From positions 1,240,001-1,304,000 of the forward strand of contig NZ_JALPRP010000001.1 of assembly GCF_023195915.1 (NCBI RefSeq): a DNA stretch of 64,000 bases, written 5' to 3'. The notes beneath the pieces are model-generated. The model searched no databases and had not been told where the DNA came from. It was given only the letters and a program-made list of their open reading frames with translations. A program made the translations under genes and the position numbers. Below are positions 26,068 through 33,242 of the stretch, piece by piece. Source of the DNA: Methanoculleus sp. 7T. Lineage in GTDB: Archaea; Halobacteriota; Methanomicrobia; Methanomicrobiales; Methanoculleaceae. Positions within the stretch are counted from its first letter, which is position 1, and every line of letters begins with the position of its first letter.

Positions 26068-26265
26068 ATGCCAGGTTTTGATAGGACCGGACCGTCCGGC
26101 AGCGGCCCCCTGACGGGCGGCTGCCGGGGCCGGTGCGCCCTGCCTCAAGCTGCGGCGACGGGAGGGGAATCCCCCGCACCGGTGCTCCGCGGTCTCGGCC
26201 GGGGCGGTATCCCGTGGGGATGCGGCCGCGGCTTCTGCGGCGGCCGGACACGGGGCCGGTGGTAA
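26068..26265 (+). CDS. DUF5320-type small protein
   Basis: 65 residues beginning MPGFDRTGPSGSGPLTGG, the start of the DUF5320 family (normally MPGGDGTGPMGMGPMTGRG). The rest is Gly/Arg/Cys-rich. The start follows a near-perfect ribosome site, GGAGGTGATACACC. These small proteins travel with DUF134 regulators and NifX-like proteins in methanogens; their role is unknown. Confidence 0.75.
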   Translation: MPGFDRTGPSGSGPLTGGCRGRCALPQAAATGGESPAPVLRGLGRGGIPWGCGRGFCGGRTRGRW

Positions 26266-26322
26266 CCCCGGTACCGGAGCGAAGGCACTATCTGCACGGG
26301 GAACGGATCTCTTCCACAAGAG

Positions 26323-26739
26323 ATGGTTGCCGCTATGAATGAGAGGGAGCCAGGCGAGGGGCGCGGCCGCCGTGGGCGGGGCCGGCCCAGGGTCCGCAGA
26401 AGGATCAGGGAGGGGGCCGCCTTCCGCTGTTTCGGCCCCCTCTGCGGGAGGCCGGGCGAGGTCGTCCTCCTTCTCCCCGAGGAGGTCGAGGCCCTGCGGC
26501 TCGTCGACCTTGCGGGGCTCGAACAGGAAGAGGCCGCCCAGGTCCTCGGGGTTTCGCGGAAGACCCTCTGGCGCGACCTCCACGAAGCACGGGGGAAGGT
26601 CGCCGACGCCCTGGTGCACGGGAAGATGATCCGGATCGCCGGGTGCGGTCGGCGGCGGGGGGAGGGGTGCCCTGAAGATGAGGATGCCTCTTCCGACCCC
26701 GCCTCGCCGGGCCGCTCCCGGACTCGGGTTCCGGAATGA
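26323..26739 (+). CDS. DUF134/UPF0251 DNA-binding protein
   Basis: 138 residues. A basic arm (RGRRGRGRPRVRRRIRE) and a Cys pair (CFGPLC) precede a sigma70-region-4-like HTH: LPEEVEALRLVDLAGLEQEE followed by AAQVLGVSRKTLWRDL. This is the UPF0251 layout. The C-terminus is Cys/Arg-rich (GCGRRRGEGC). ATG 26323 or 26335 could start it. It is a likely regulator of the adjacent DUF5320 gene, by position only. Confidence 0.82.
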   Translation: MVAAMNEREPGEGRGRRGRGRPRVRRRIREGAAFRCFGPLCGRPGEVVLLLPEEVEALRLVDLAGLEQEEAAQVLGVSRKTLWRDLHEARGKVADALVHGKMIRIAGCGRRRGEGCPEDEDASSDPASPGRSRTRVPE

Positions 26740-26823
26740 CGAGGTGCTTCCATCGGCCCATGGCCGTACCGCCACGCTCGGATATAAGGATCCGGGCCGG
26801 GTAAAAACAAAAAATGGATCCGG

Positions 26824-28050
26824 TCAGGGAAGCCGGACAACGGCCCGGTTTTCAGTGAGGTTGTTCTCCTGCGACACCGGTTGCGGAGAGAGCGTGACGA
26901 AATCGCCAAATTCCGACCATAATCGGTTTATCGGGTAGTCGGGCCCGGACGTCTTCTCTTCTGCAAGCGCCTGGTCGACCCCGCCGATCACGTCGAATGA
27001 ACGGTACACATGCGGATAGCCCTCGGCGCCGAGGAAGGAAGGAGTATCCGTCACGACCTGGAAGTGGAGGTGCGGGAGATCGGAGTTCCCGCTGTTCCCC
27101 ATCAGGCCGAGGACCTCTCCCTCCGTAACGGTGTCGCCGACCCCGACACGGATCGAGCCGGGGACCATATGGGCGTAGCAGGCATATTTTTGGTTCCCGA
27201 TATCGACGATGACGTAGTTTCCGGCCGCGGTTGCAACGGTCGCCGGCGGGGCGGAGTAGATGGTCTCAAGGTCGGGGAGCCCGTCCATGACGTCCACCAC
27301 CATCCCGTTGGCGACTGAGTAGATCTCTCTTCCATATCCGAGGAAGTTCTTTGCCGGCGTCACGTTCCCGGTGGCCGCCTGCCCGGTGACCGGGTCCAGG
27401 TATATCCAATCCTGTGCGTAGCGCTGGGGGACGCGGGTCGCTCCGTTCATCGTGATCTGGGTAAGGAAGTGGTGGGTTACGGGAGCCGTGGTCTCGATCG
27501 CCGTCCAGCCCGCGCCGCGCACCGGCGAACCGATGACCACCGGCGCAAGGTCGTTGCGCACCGTGACGTTGCCGCCGGTGAGCGTAACCGGCGCGAGCCC
27601 GCTCTCGGTCCGGTTCAGAGTGAGCCGATGGACGAGCCGGTCCGGTACGGCGTCCGGACCAACCTTGAACCAGAGGGAGATTCTTGGGACGGGTAGTTTC
27701 CCGGTACCGCTCTCGAGTTCTGCCGCCGTCGGCGGGGGGTCTGCGGCCGGGTGGTAGAGCGCGGCCAGCAACTCCCCATCAAGCGACCAGAGTATAGCCC
27801 CCGTGTCGGGGTCGATGACCTCGACCTTTTCCGGCACGAGCGTCCGGTTTCCTATCGGGGAGACCTCAAGTTCGTAGGCAAGGTTGACACCGTCCTGACT
27901 GGAGACCGGGATGGGCGGAAACGGGACGGTCATATTCACCGACGGGGCCGCAGGTGCCGGTTGCGGTTCCACTACGGTTTGCATACATCCGGCAGCAAGG
28001 ATCGCCGCCGTCACGATGGCGAGGATGAGGATCTGGCGAACGGCCGACAT
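26824..28050 (-). CDS. Lipoprotein with M23-peptidase-like fold
   Basis: 408 residues. A signal with lipobox LAAGC is followed by an N-terminal beta region and, in the last third, an M23-like domain: GMVVDVMDG, NYVIVDIG, YAHMVPGSI and the HLHFQV motif. The first zinc-ligand pair of canonical M23 enzymes (HxxxD) is not clear; only RYAQDW is in the expected place. Because this archaeon should lack murein, the domain may act on another polymer, a bacterial neighbour's wall, or be non-enzymatic. ATG 28050 is chosen for its signal peptide. Confidence 0.8.
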   Translation of the reverse strand: MSAVRQILILAIVTAAILAAGCMQTVVEPQPAPAAPSVNMTVPFPPIPVSSQDGVNLAYELEVSPIGNRTLVPEKVEVIDPDTGAILWSLDGELLAALYHPAADPPPTAAELESGTGKLPVPRISLWFKVGPDAVPDRLVHRLTLNRTESGLAPVTLTGGNVTVRNDLAPVVIGSPVRGAGWTAIETTAPVTHHFLTQITMNGATRVPQRYAQDWIYLDPVTGQAATGNVTPAKNFLGYGREIYSVANGMVVDVMDGLPDLETIYSAPPATVATAAGNYVIVDIGNQKYACYAHMVPGSIRVGVGDTVTEGEVLGLMGNSGNSDLPHLHFQVVTDTPSFLGAEGYPHVYRSFDVIGGVDQALAEEKTSGPDYPINRLWSEFGDFVTLSPQPVSQENNLTENRAVVRLP

Positions 28051-28111
28051 GATAACAGCATTCGGAGAATTGTTGCGGTAGATGATAAACAGGAAGGGTT
28101 TGTGATCACAG

Positions 28112-28146
28112 TAGCGGAAGTCCCACGGCTTTCTTCGTGGGAATAG
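28112..28146 (+). mobile_element. Possible IS200/IS605-type right-end hairpin
   Basis: GAAGTCCCACGGCTTTCTTCGTGGGAAT-like sequence forms a 7-bp TCCCACG/CGTGGGA stem, resembling the hairpin next to tnpB ends in IS200/IS605 elements. No complete tnpB is adjacent, so this would be a remnant. Confidence 0.35.
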
Positions 28147-28592
28147 TCGCGCCGCAGGCTTGTGAAGATGAGTAGTACGGGTGCCCGGGTGGGAACGCCA
28201 TGAGCAACCCATTGTCGTCGTGTTGATGTCGCGGTCGTGGTGGACCCCGCAATCGGACGGATCCATCCTCTACCCGAGAGGGTGAGATCTTGGCTGATGT
28301 TGTCCATACTGGCTACATTTTGTTGAGAAGGAAGTGATCTCTTGCTCTTGAGGATCGTCCGCCCAGACTACTAGCACTGCCAACAGAGTAATTAGTGAAT
28401 GGCTAAAGCGGTTTCAGCCGCTCCGCCTTGTAGCTCCTCATCCCTGCCTGTGTGCCCCGTACTGCTACCTATCCTGACAATCCTGGTGTTATTTGTTCCA
28501 TGCAATTTGAGAAGTACCTAATGGAGCAGATAGAGGGAAAATGGAAGAAAACTCTGGCTGGGTGAAGGTCGAAGAGCGGATGGATTGACTAA
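28147..28592. other. Gap of about 450 bases without a supported gene
   Basis: No long frame or RNA gene is evident. Two tiny frames start at 28521 and 28541 just ahead of the 28593 gene; they are 14-15 codons and may be chance. The region may hold decayed insertion-element sequence. Confidence 0.4.
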
Positions 28593-28886
28593 ATGCTGTT
28601 GCCGGTCCGGGTCTCACCACACCGCCGCGTGTGGGCTGATGTTTCGTTCAGATATGAGAAGCACATCTATGCCGGGTCCACAGAGGATGTTGCCAGGTAT
28701 ACCCTCAAATATGGCCGCGTGAACGGCGTCTATGAGGACGAGGAGATCGCGCATGATCTCAAGCGCACCGTTGCCGGGATGCTCCGGCGTGGGGTGCCGC
28801 GTCAGCAGGTTGTAGAAGAGACCTCCGCGCTGTACGGCATCCCGGAAGAGTGTGTGGAAGAGGTAGTGGCCGCGGTCCCGGCGTGA
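28593..28886 (+). CDS. Hypothetical protein, 97 residues
   Basis: A soluble, mixed-charge protein with predicted helices (VARYTLKYGRVNG, EIAHDLKRTVAGMLRRGVPRQQVVEE and IPEECVEEVVAAV). The C-terminal half looks like a three-helix bundle. No domain is recognised. GC content is host-like, whereas the downstream PIN gene is AT-rich, so this gene may mark the last host-type locus before the island. Confidence 0.55.
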   Translation: MLLPVRVSPHRRVWADVSFRYEKHIYAGSTEDVARYTLKYGRVNGVYEDEEIAHDLKRTVAGMLRRGVPRQQVVEETSALYGIPEECVEEVVAAVPA

Positions 28887-29033
28887 GGCTTTCAGCCCTA
28901 TCCCAATACTTATTTAGATTGACCGGTAGCGCATTCAAATCCTTCGTACATATTATTCATGTCAATTGAGTTTCAAGCCATCTCAAAATCTATATTGCTT
29001 TCTTCTACATAATGTTGCTATGTTGAGGTTATC

Positions 29034-29918
29034 ATGAAGATCTTTATTGACACCAATATTTTCTTAGGCTTCTACCAGGCCAATTTTGATCACCTCCAAA
29101 AAATTATGGATCTATCTAACATTAAGGGAAAGATAGTTTTAGTAGACCACTGTTGGAATGAGTACCTTCGAAATCGGTCCAATATTTTTGAGATTCTCTT
29201 GAAAGAAATTAAAAATCATAAGCCAAAAAATATCCACACTACATCCTTTATTTCTAGTTTTGATGAATATAAGTCTGCAGATGACTTAAATAAGCAAACT
29301 GGAAGTGCTATTGATACTTTAATCAAAAAAGTCGAGGCAATCAAAAGTAAACCCGATGATGATATTGTGTATCGCCAGATACTTAGTTTTTACAATGATC
29401 CTGGTATCACGATATTTAAGATAACACCGAGTATTTTTGATCGAGCAAAGGACAGGAAATACTTAGGAAATCCCCCATTTTCAAAGGATAAGTATTCAAT
29501 CGGAGATGAAATTATTTGGGAAACACTATTGGAAAATATAGATGATGACTTAATCATTGTAAGTCGAGATAAGACATTCAATACTCATCGTGAGTTTTTA
29601 GAGCATGAATTTTCGAATAAGAAGCAAAAAAATCTTTTTGTCTTTGAAAAATTAAAAGATGTGTTCGTGAAACTTGGAAAGGAAGCTCCAAGAGACTTAG
29701 TTGAGTTTGAGACGACCGAAAAAGAACCTGTGGTTTACCGGACAGAATCGGGTTCTGTGGAGACTGGGGATTTGGTCCAAGTTGCAACCTCCTCAAATGT
29801 GTTTAGTGCATCAGTACCCACGTTTAACACTGACCTCATCTGTTTCCGATGTGGCCATGTGCATGATCGATACACCCCTAGATGCATAAAGTGCGGATAC
29901 TGGATGTCGTTTGACTAA
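29034..29918 (+). CDS. PIN-domain nuclease-like protein with C-terminal zinc ribbon
   Basis: 294 residues. The N-terminus MKIFIDTNIFLGFYQ carries the first PIN acidic residue, and acidic residues follow in DDDIVYRQ, GDEIIWETLL and DDDLIIVSRDKTF, the DUF4935-like PIN arrangement. After a linker, the C-terminus has CFRCGHVH...CIKCGYW, a zinc ribbon. PIN enzymes cut RNA. The gene is markedly AT-rich (Lys/Asn/Ile-rich protein) compared with its surroundings, a strong sign of horizontal transfer. No antitoxin overlaps it; the RHH gene 360 bases on is a candidate partner. Confidence 0.85.
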   Translation: MKIFIDTNIFLGFYQANFDHLQKIMDLSNIKGKIVLVDHCWNEYLRNRSNIFEILLKEIKNHKPKNIHTTSFISSFDEYKSADDLNKQTGSAIDTLIKKVEAIKSKPDDDIVYRQILSFYNDPGITIFKITPSIFDRAKDRKYLGNPPFSKDKYSIGDEIIWETLLENIDDDLIIVSRDKTFNTHREFLEHEFSNKKQKNLFVFEKLKDVFVKLGKEAPRDLVEFETTEKEPVVYRTESGSVETGDLVQVATSSNVFSASVPTFNTDLICFRCGHVHDRYTPRCIKCGYWMSFD

Positions 29919-30090
29919 ACAAAGGACAACTCCGCAGATAATTTTCTTTAAATCGCTTGGTTGTCTCCATTTTAGCAATCTCTCCGAAGCGCGAGGTGAA
30001 GCTCCCTGCCAACAGGCCCTTCCCGTGCGGCTAACCCTTCTGATCGCCCCGCCCGACTCTGGCACCCTCTCATGCATAACCCCCCGCAAA

Positions 30091-30116
30091 GTTAGGCTAT
30101 CCGAAACTGTCCGCAC
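30091..30116 (+). repeat. 26-bp imperfect direct repeat, copy 1
   Basis: GTTAGGCTATCCGAAACTGT followed by CCGCAC; matches copy 2 at 22 of 26 positions. Confidence 0.6.
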
Positions 30117-30202
30117 ACTTTCGGCCGTCTGAAACATCACGGCGTCCCCCGAAAACGCCCCCGTTTTTGGTTACCACCTCTTTAAGACCCGTCCCACAGA
30201 GA

Positions 30203-30228
30203 GTTAGGATACCCGAAACTGTGCGGAC
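30203..30228 (+). repeat. 26-bp imperfect direct repeat, copy 2
   Basis: GTTAGGATACCCGAAACTGT followed by GCGGAC. It runs into the paired TGCGGACAG sites just ahead of the RHH gene. Confidence 0.6.
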
Positions 30229-30250
30229 AGATACAGCACTATGCGGACAG
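30222..30250 (+). promoter_or_regulatory. Paired TGCGGACAG sites, candidate operator
   Basis: Two identical nonamers start exactly 20 bases apart (30222 and 30242), about two helical turns, and end 27 bases before the RHH gene. The inverted core TGTCCGCA occurs at 30108-30115. This spacing suits a dimeric RHH repressor. Confidence 0.45.
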
Positions 30251-30277
30251 TAGAAAAGAAACAGGAGAAATGAGAAA

Positions 30278-30475
30278 ATGGCAAAAGAAAAGGAATACGA
30301 GCGAAAGAGGAGAAGATTGAACATTACGATCTCGGATCAGGCGCATGATTTTCTGAAAAACCGGGTTACGAATGCATCCCGTTTCATAGAACAACTAATA
30401 GTAAGTGCTGAAAACGAAATCCAAGCAACGATTGTTACGATTTCCCCGATTAAAGGTGGGCCCGGAGGGATTTGA
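30278..30475 (+). CDS. Ribbon-helix-helix-type DNA-binding protein
   Basis: 65 residues. RRRLNITISDQAHDFLKNRV forms a basic ribbon and first helix, and NASRFIEQLIVSAENEI the second helix, as in small RHH repressors and antitoxins. The last residues (GGPGGI) are encoded by the 3' end of the tRNA gene on the opposite strand, so the stop codon is supplied by the tRNA. The gene lies in the AT-rich island and repeated sites precede it. Confidence 0.65.
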   Translation: MAKEKEYERKRRRLNITISDQAHDFLKNRVTNASRFIEQLIVSAENEIQATIVTISPIKGGPGGI

Positions 30476-30531
30476 ACCCACGACCGCCCGGTTATGAGCC
30501 GGGCGCTCTGACCGGACTAAGCTACGGGCCC
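30457..30531 (-). tRNA. tRNA with CAT anticodon (elongator Met or Ile2)
   Basis: On the minus strand a full cloverleaf reads: acceptor GGGCCCG/CGGGCCC, D-arm TAGCTTAGTCCGGTCAGAGC, anticodon arm CCGGCTCATAACCGG with loop CTCATAA, and T-arm GTGGGTTCAAATCCCTC. The anticodon is CAT; whether it is elongator Met or the agmatidine-modified Ile tRNA cannot be settled without modification data, although the G-C rich acceptor resembles archaeal Ile2. CCA is not fully encoded. The 3' end faces the AT-rich island. Confidence 0.92.
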
Positions 30532-30675
30532 CAAAACAACTGCTTAAGTGTCAGGGATATGGAAACGTCACGCATTGCTGCGATTTCCCGAACCCCTGAG
30601 AACCCCGGTGCATATAAACATCTCCCTTTTACGATAAATACGTTGTGCGGGCCGATCAGCGGCCCCTGCGCCGGG

Positions 30676-32022
30676 CTACACCACCTTCGCGCCCGGGTCG
30701 GTCTTTCGGATGACCCCGAGGACCTCCTGCTTCTTCTCGTCCATTAGGCCCACTGTATCCGCTTCGAGGTTCAGCCGCACCACCGGCTCGGTGTGGGAAC
30801 GGCGGATATTGAACCACCACTCCGAGTAGGTCGCCGTCAGCCCGTCGAGGTGGTCGAGGTCCGCGTCCCGGTAGCGCGCCGCAAGCGCCGCCATCACCAC
30901 GTCGGGGTCGCTCACCCGGAGGTTGATCTCCCCGGTCGAGGGGTAGCGGTCCAGCGGCCGCACAAGTTCGGAGAGGGGCCGGCCCCTGGCCGCGAGGAGG
31001 TTTAAGACTTGGACCATCATGAGGAGCCCGTTGTCGGTGAACCCCATATCCCGGTAGTAGTAGTGCCCGGAGAGTTCCCCGGCGAATATCGCGTCCTCCT
31101 CCCGCATCCTGGCCTTGATGAAGGCGTGGCCCACCCGGGACCGGACGCCCCGCCCTCCGGCCCGCTCGATCGCCTCACGCACGGCCCGGCTCGACCGGAG
31201 GTCGTAGAGGATGGTCGCCCCCGGGTTCCCTTCGAGCAGGAACTCCGCGATGAGCCCGGTCACCAGGTCCTCCCTGACCCGCTCGCCCCGCTCATCGATG
31301 AACCCGCACCGGTCCGCATCGCCGTCGAACGCGACCCCGAGGTCCGCGCCCTCGGCCGTGACCCGGTCCTGGAGTTCCCGGGTGGTCGCGGGGTCGAGCG
31401 GGTTTGCGTGGTGGTGGGGGAACCTCCCGTCGGGTTTGAGGTACATCGGCACAAGATGCCATTCCGGGACCCGGGAGAAGAGGAGAGGGATCTCCGGCCC
31501 GGCCATACCGTTCCCTGCGTCCACAATGATCCTGAGCGGTCTTGGGTTTTGGACAAACCCGGCCACCTTCCCGACGTAGGCATCCAGCATATCGACCCGG
31601 CGGCAGGACCCGGCGGTGCGCGCCGTCGGCTCCTCCCCGACCATCGCCTCGAGGAGCGGGAGGCCCCGGTCGCCGGAGAGGGGGACCGCGTCCCTGCCCG
31701 CGAGTTTGAGCCCGTTCATCTCCCCGGGGAGGTGGGATGCCGTCACCATCGCCCCGCCGTCGAACTCCCCCGCGATTGTGGCGTAGTTGAGGAGCGGCGT
31801 GCTCACCTCTCCGGCGTCGGCAACCTCCGCTCCGGCTTCAATCGCGCCTTCGGCGAACGCCCGCGAAAGCGACGCCGACGAAAGCCGCATATCCCGCCCG
31901 ACGACGACCCGCTCCGCCTCAAGGAGGCGGACGAACGCATTCCCGATCCTCCGTGCCGTCGCCTCGTCCAGTTCGTCCGGGTAGCGCCCCCGGATATCGT
32001 ATGCCTTGAAGATACCTGCCAT
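30676..32022 (-). CDS. Phosphomannomutase/phosphoglucomutase
   Basis: 448 residues with the four-domain alpha-D-phosphohexomutase signature: FKAYDIRG at the start, catalytic Ser in TASHLPGEMNG, metal loop DGDADRCG, sugar-binding GELSGHYYYRD, and phosphate-binding RRSHTEPVVRL. The Ser loop has Leu where most have Asn (TASHNP). It interconverts hexose 1- and 6-phosphates for surface glycan and glycolysis/gluconeogenesis. It starts 660 bases before the NifS gene's end, on the same strand, but not overlapping. Confidence 0.92.
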   Translation of the reverse strand: MAGIFKAYDIRGRYPDELDEATARRIGNAFVRLLEAERVVVGRDMRLSSASLSRAFAEGAIEAGAEVADAGEVSTPLLNYATIAGEFDGGAMVTASHLPGEMNGLKLAGRDAVPLSGDRGLPLLEAMVGEEPTARTAGSCRRVDMLDAYVGKVAGFVQNPRPLRIIVDAGNGMAGPEIPLLFSRVPEWHLVPMYLKPDGRFPHHHANPLDPATTRELQDRVTAEGADLGVAFDGDADRCGFIDERGERVREDLVTGLIAEFLLEGNPGATILYDLRSSRAVREAIERAGGRGVRSRVGHAFIKARMREEDAIFAGELSGHYYYRDMGFTDNGLLMMVQVLNLLAARGRPLSELVRPLDRYPSTGEINLRVSDPDVVMAALAARYRDADLDHLDGLTATYSEWWFNIRRSHTEPVVRLNLEADTVGLMDEKKQEVLGVIRKTDPGAKVV

Positions 32023-32058
32023 CTGCCTCTTCTCTCTGCTCGCGACCTTATAAATTCC

Positions 32059-33237
32059 TCACGCCCGCCCGGGCCCGAGCGGGGACATCTGCCGCAGGCG
32101 CTCGATCACCCCGGGGAGGACCGAGAGGACGTAGTCGACGTCGTCTTCGGTGTTCCCTGACCCCAGGGTGAGCCGGAGCGACCCGTGGGCGTGCTCGGGC
32201 GGGAGGCCGCAGGCGGTGAGGACGTGCGAGGGCTCAAGCGACGCCGAGGTGCAGGCGCTCCCGGTGGAGGCGGAAACCCCGAGTGCGTCGAGCATGAGAA
32301 GGATCGACTCCCCCTCGACGTAACGGAACGCCACGTTCACGTTGTTCGGGAGCCGTTCCGTCGGGTGGCCGTTCAACCGTGTATCCGGGACCGCGTCGAG
32401 GATCCCCCGGATCAGCCGGTCCCGCATCGCGGCGATCCTGGCGGAGTTCCGGGGCATCTCGGCAACCGCGAGTTCGATTGCCCGACCAAGCCCGACGATC
32501 CCCGGGACGTTCTCGGTCCCGGCCCGCCGTCCCCGCTCCTGCGCCCCGCCGTCCATGAACGTCTCAAGCCGGGTTCCTTTCCGGACGTAGAGCGCTCCCG
32601 TCCCTTTCGGGCCGCCGAACTTGTGGGCAGAGAGCGCGAGGAGGTCGGCCCCCATCCCGTCCACATCCACCGGGAAGGCCCCGATCGCCTGGACGGCGTC
32701 GGTGTGGAAGAGGATGCCGTGGTCGTGCGCGACCTTCCCGATGGCTGCAACCGGCTGGATAGTCCCGATCTCGTTGTTCGCGGCCATCACCGAGATGAGG
32801 ATGGTCCGGTCGGTGACGGCATCCTCGACGGTACCCGGGTCCACCCGGCCGAACTCGTCGACGGGCAGGTAGGTAACCCGGTAGCCCTTCCTCTCCAGGG
32901 CCCGGCAGGGATGGAGAACGGCGTGGTGCTCGATTGCGGAGGTGATGATGTGGTCGCCCTTCCCTCGGAGGGCCGCCGCCACCCCCTTGACCGCCCAGTT
33001 GTCGGCCTCCGTCCCCCCGGAGGTGAAATAAACCTCCTCCGGCCGGGCCCCGATCGCCGCCGCCACCTGTCCCCGGGCCTCTTCCACCGCCTCCTTCGCC
33101 TCGCGGGCGAGGGCGTAGAGCGAGGATGGGTTCCCGAACCGCTCCGAGAAGTAGGGGAGCATCGCCTCGACGGCCTCCGGCCGCGTCGGCGTCGTCGCCG
33201 CATGGTCCATGTATGCCGATCGTCGTCTTCGCTCCAT
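32059..33237 (-). CDS. nifS: Cysteine desulfurase (NifS/IscS)
   Basis: About 392 residues. [26 protein letters not shown], the PLP-lysine [10 protein letters not shown] and the catalytic Cys loop [17 protein letters not shown] are all present. The enzyme takes sulfur from cysteine for Fe-S and thio-cofactor assembly. ATG 33237 is used; a GTG at 33246 would overlap the stop of the Lon-like gene by GTGA, so translation is in any case coupled to it. Its operon companion is the protease, which is unusual. Confidence 0.93.
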   Translation of the reverse strand: MERRRRSAYMDHAATTPTRPEAVEAMLPYFSERFGNPSSLYALAREAKEAVEEARGQVAAAIGARPEEVYFTSGGTEADNWAVKGVAAALRGKGDHIITSAIEHHAVLHPCRALERKGYRVTYLPVDEFGRVDPGTVEDAVTDRTILISVMAANNEIGTIQPVAAIGKVAHDHGILFHTDAVQAIGAFPVDVDGMGADLLALSAHKFGGPKGTGALYVRKGTRLETFMDGGAQERGRRAGTENVPGIVGLGRAIELAVAEMPRNSARIAAMRDRLIRGILDAVPDTRLNGHPTERLPNNVNVAFRYVEGESILLMLDALGVSASTGSACTSASLEPSHVLTACGLPPEHAHGSLRLTLGSGNTEDDVDYVLSVLPGVIERLRQMSPLGPGRA

Positions 33238-33242
33238 CCCGG

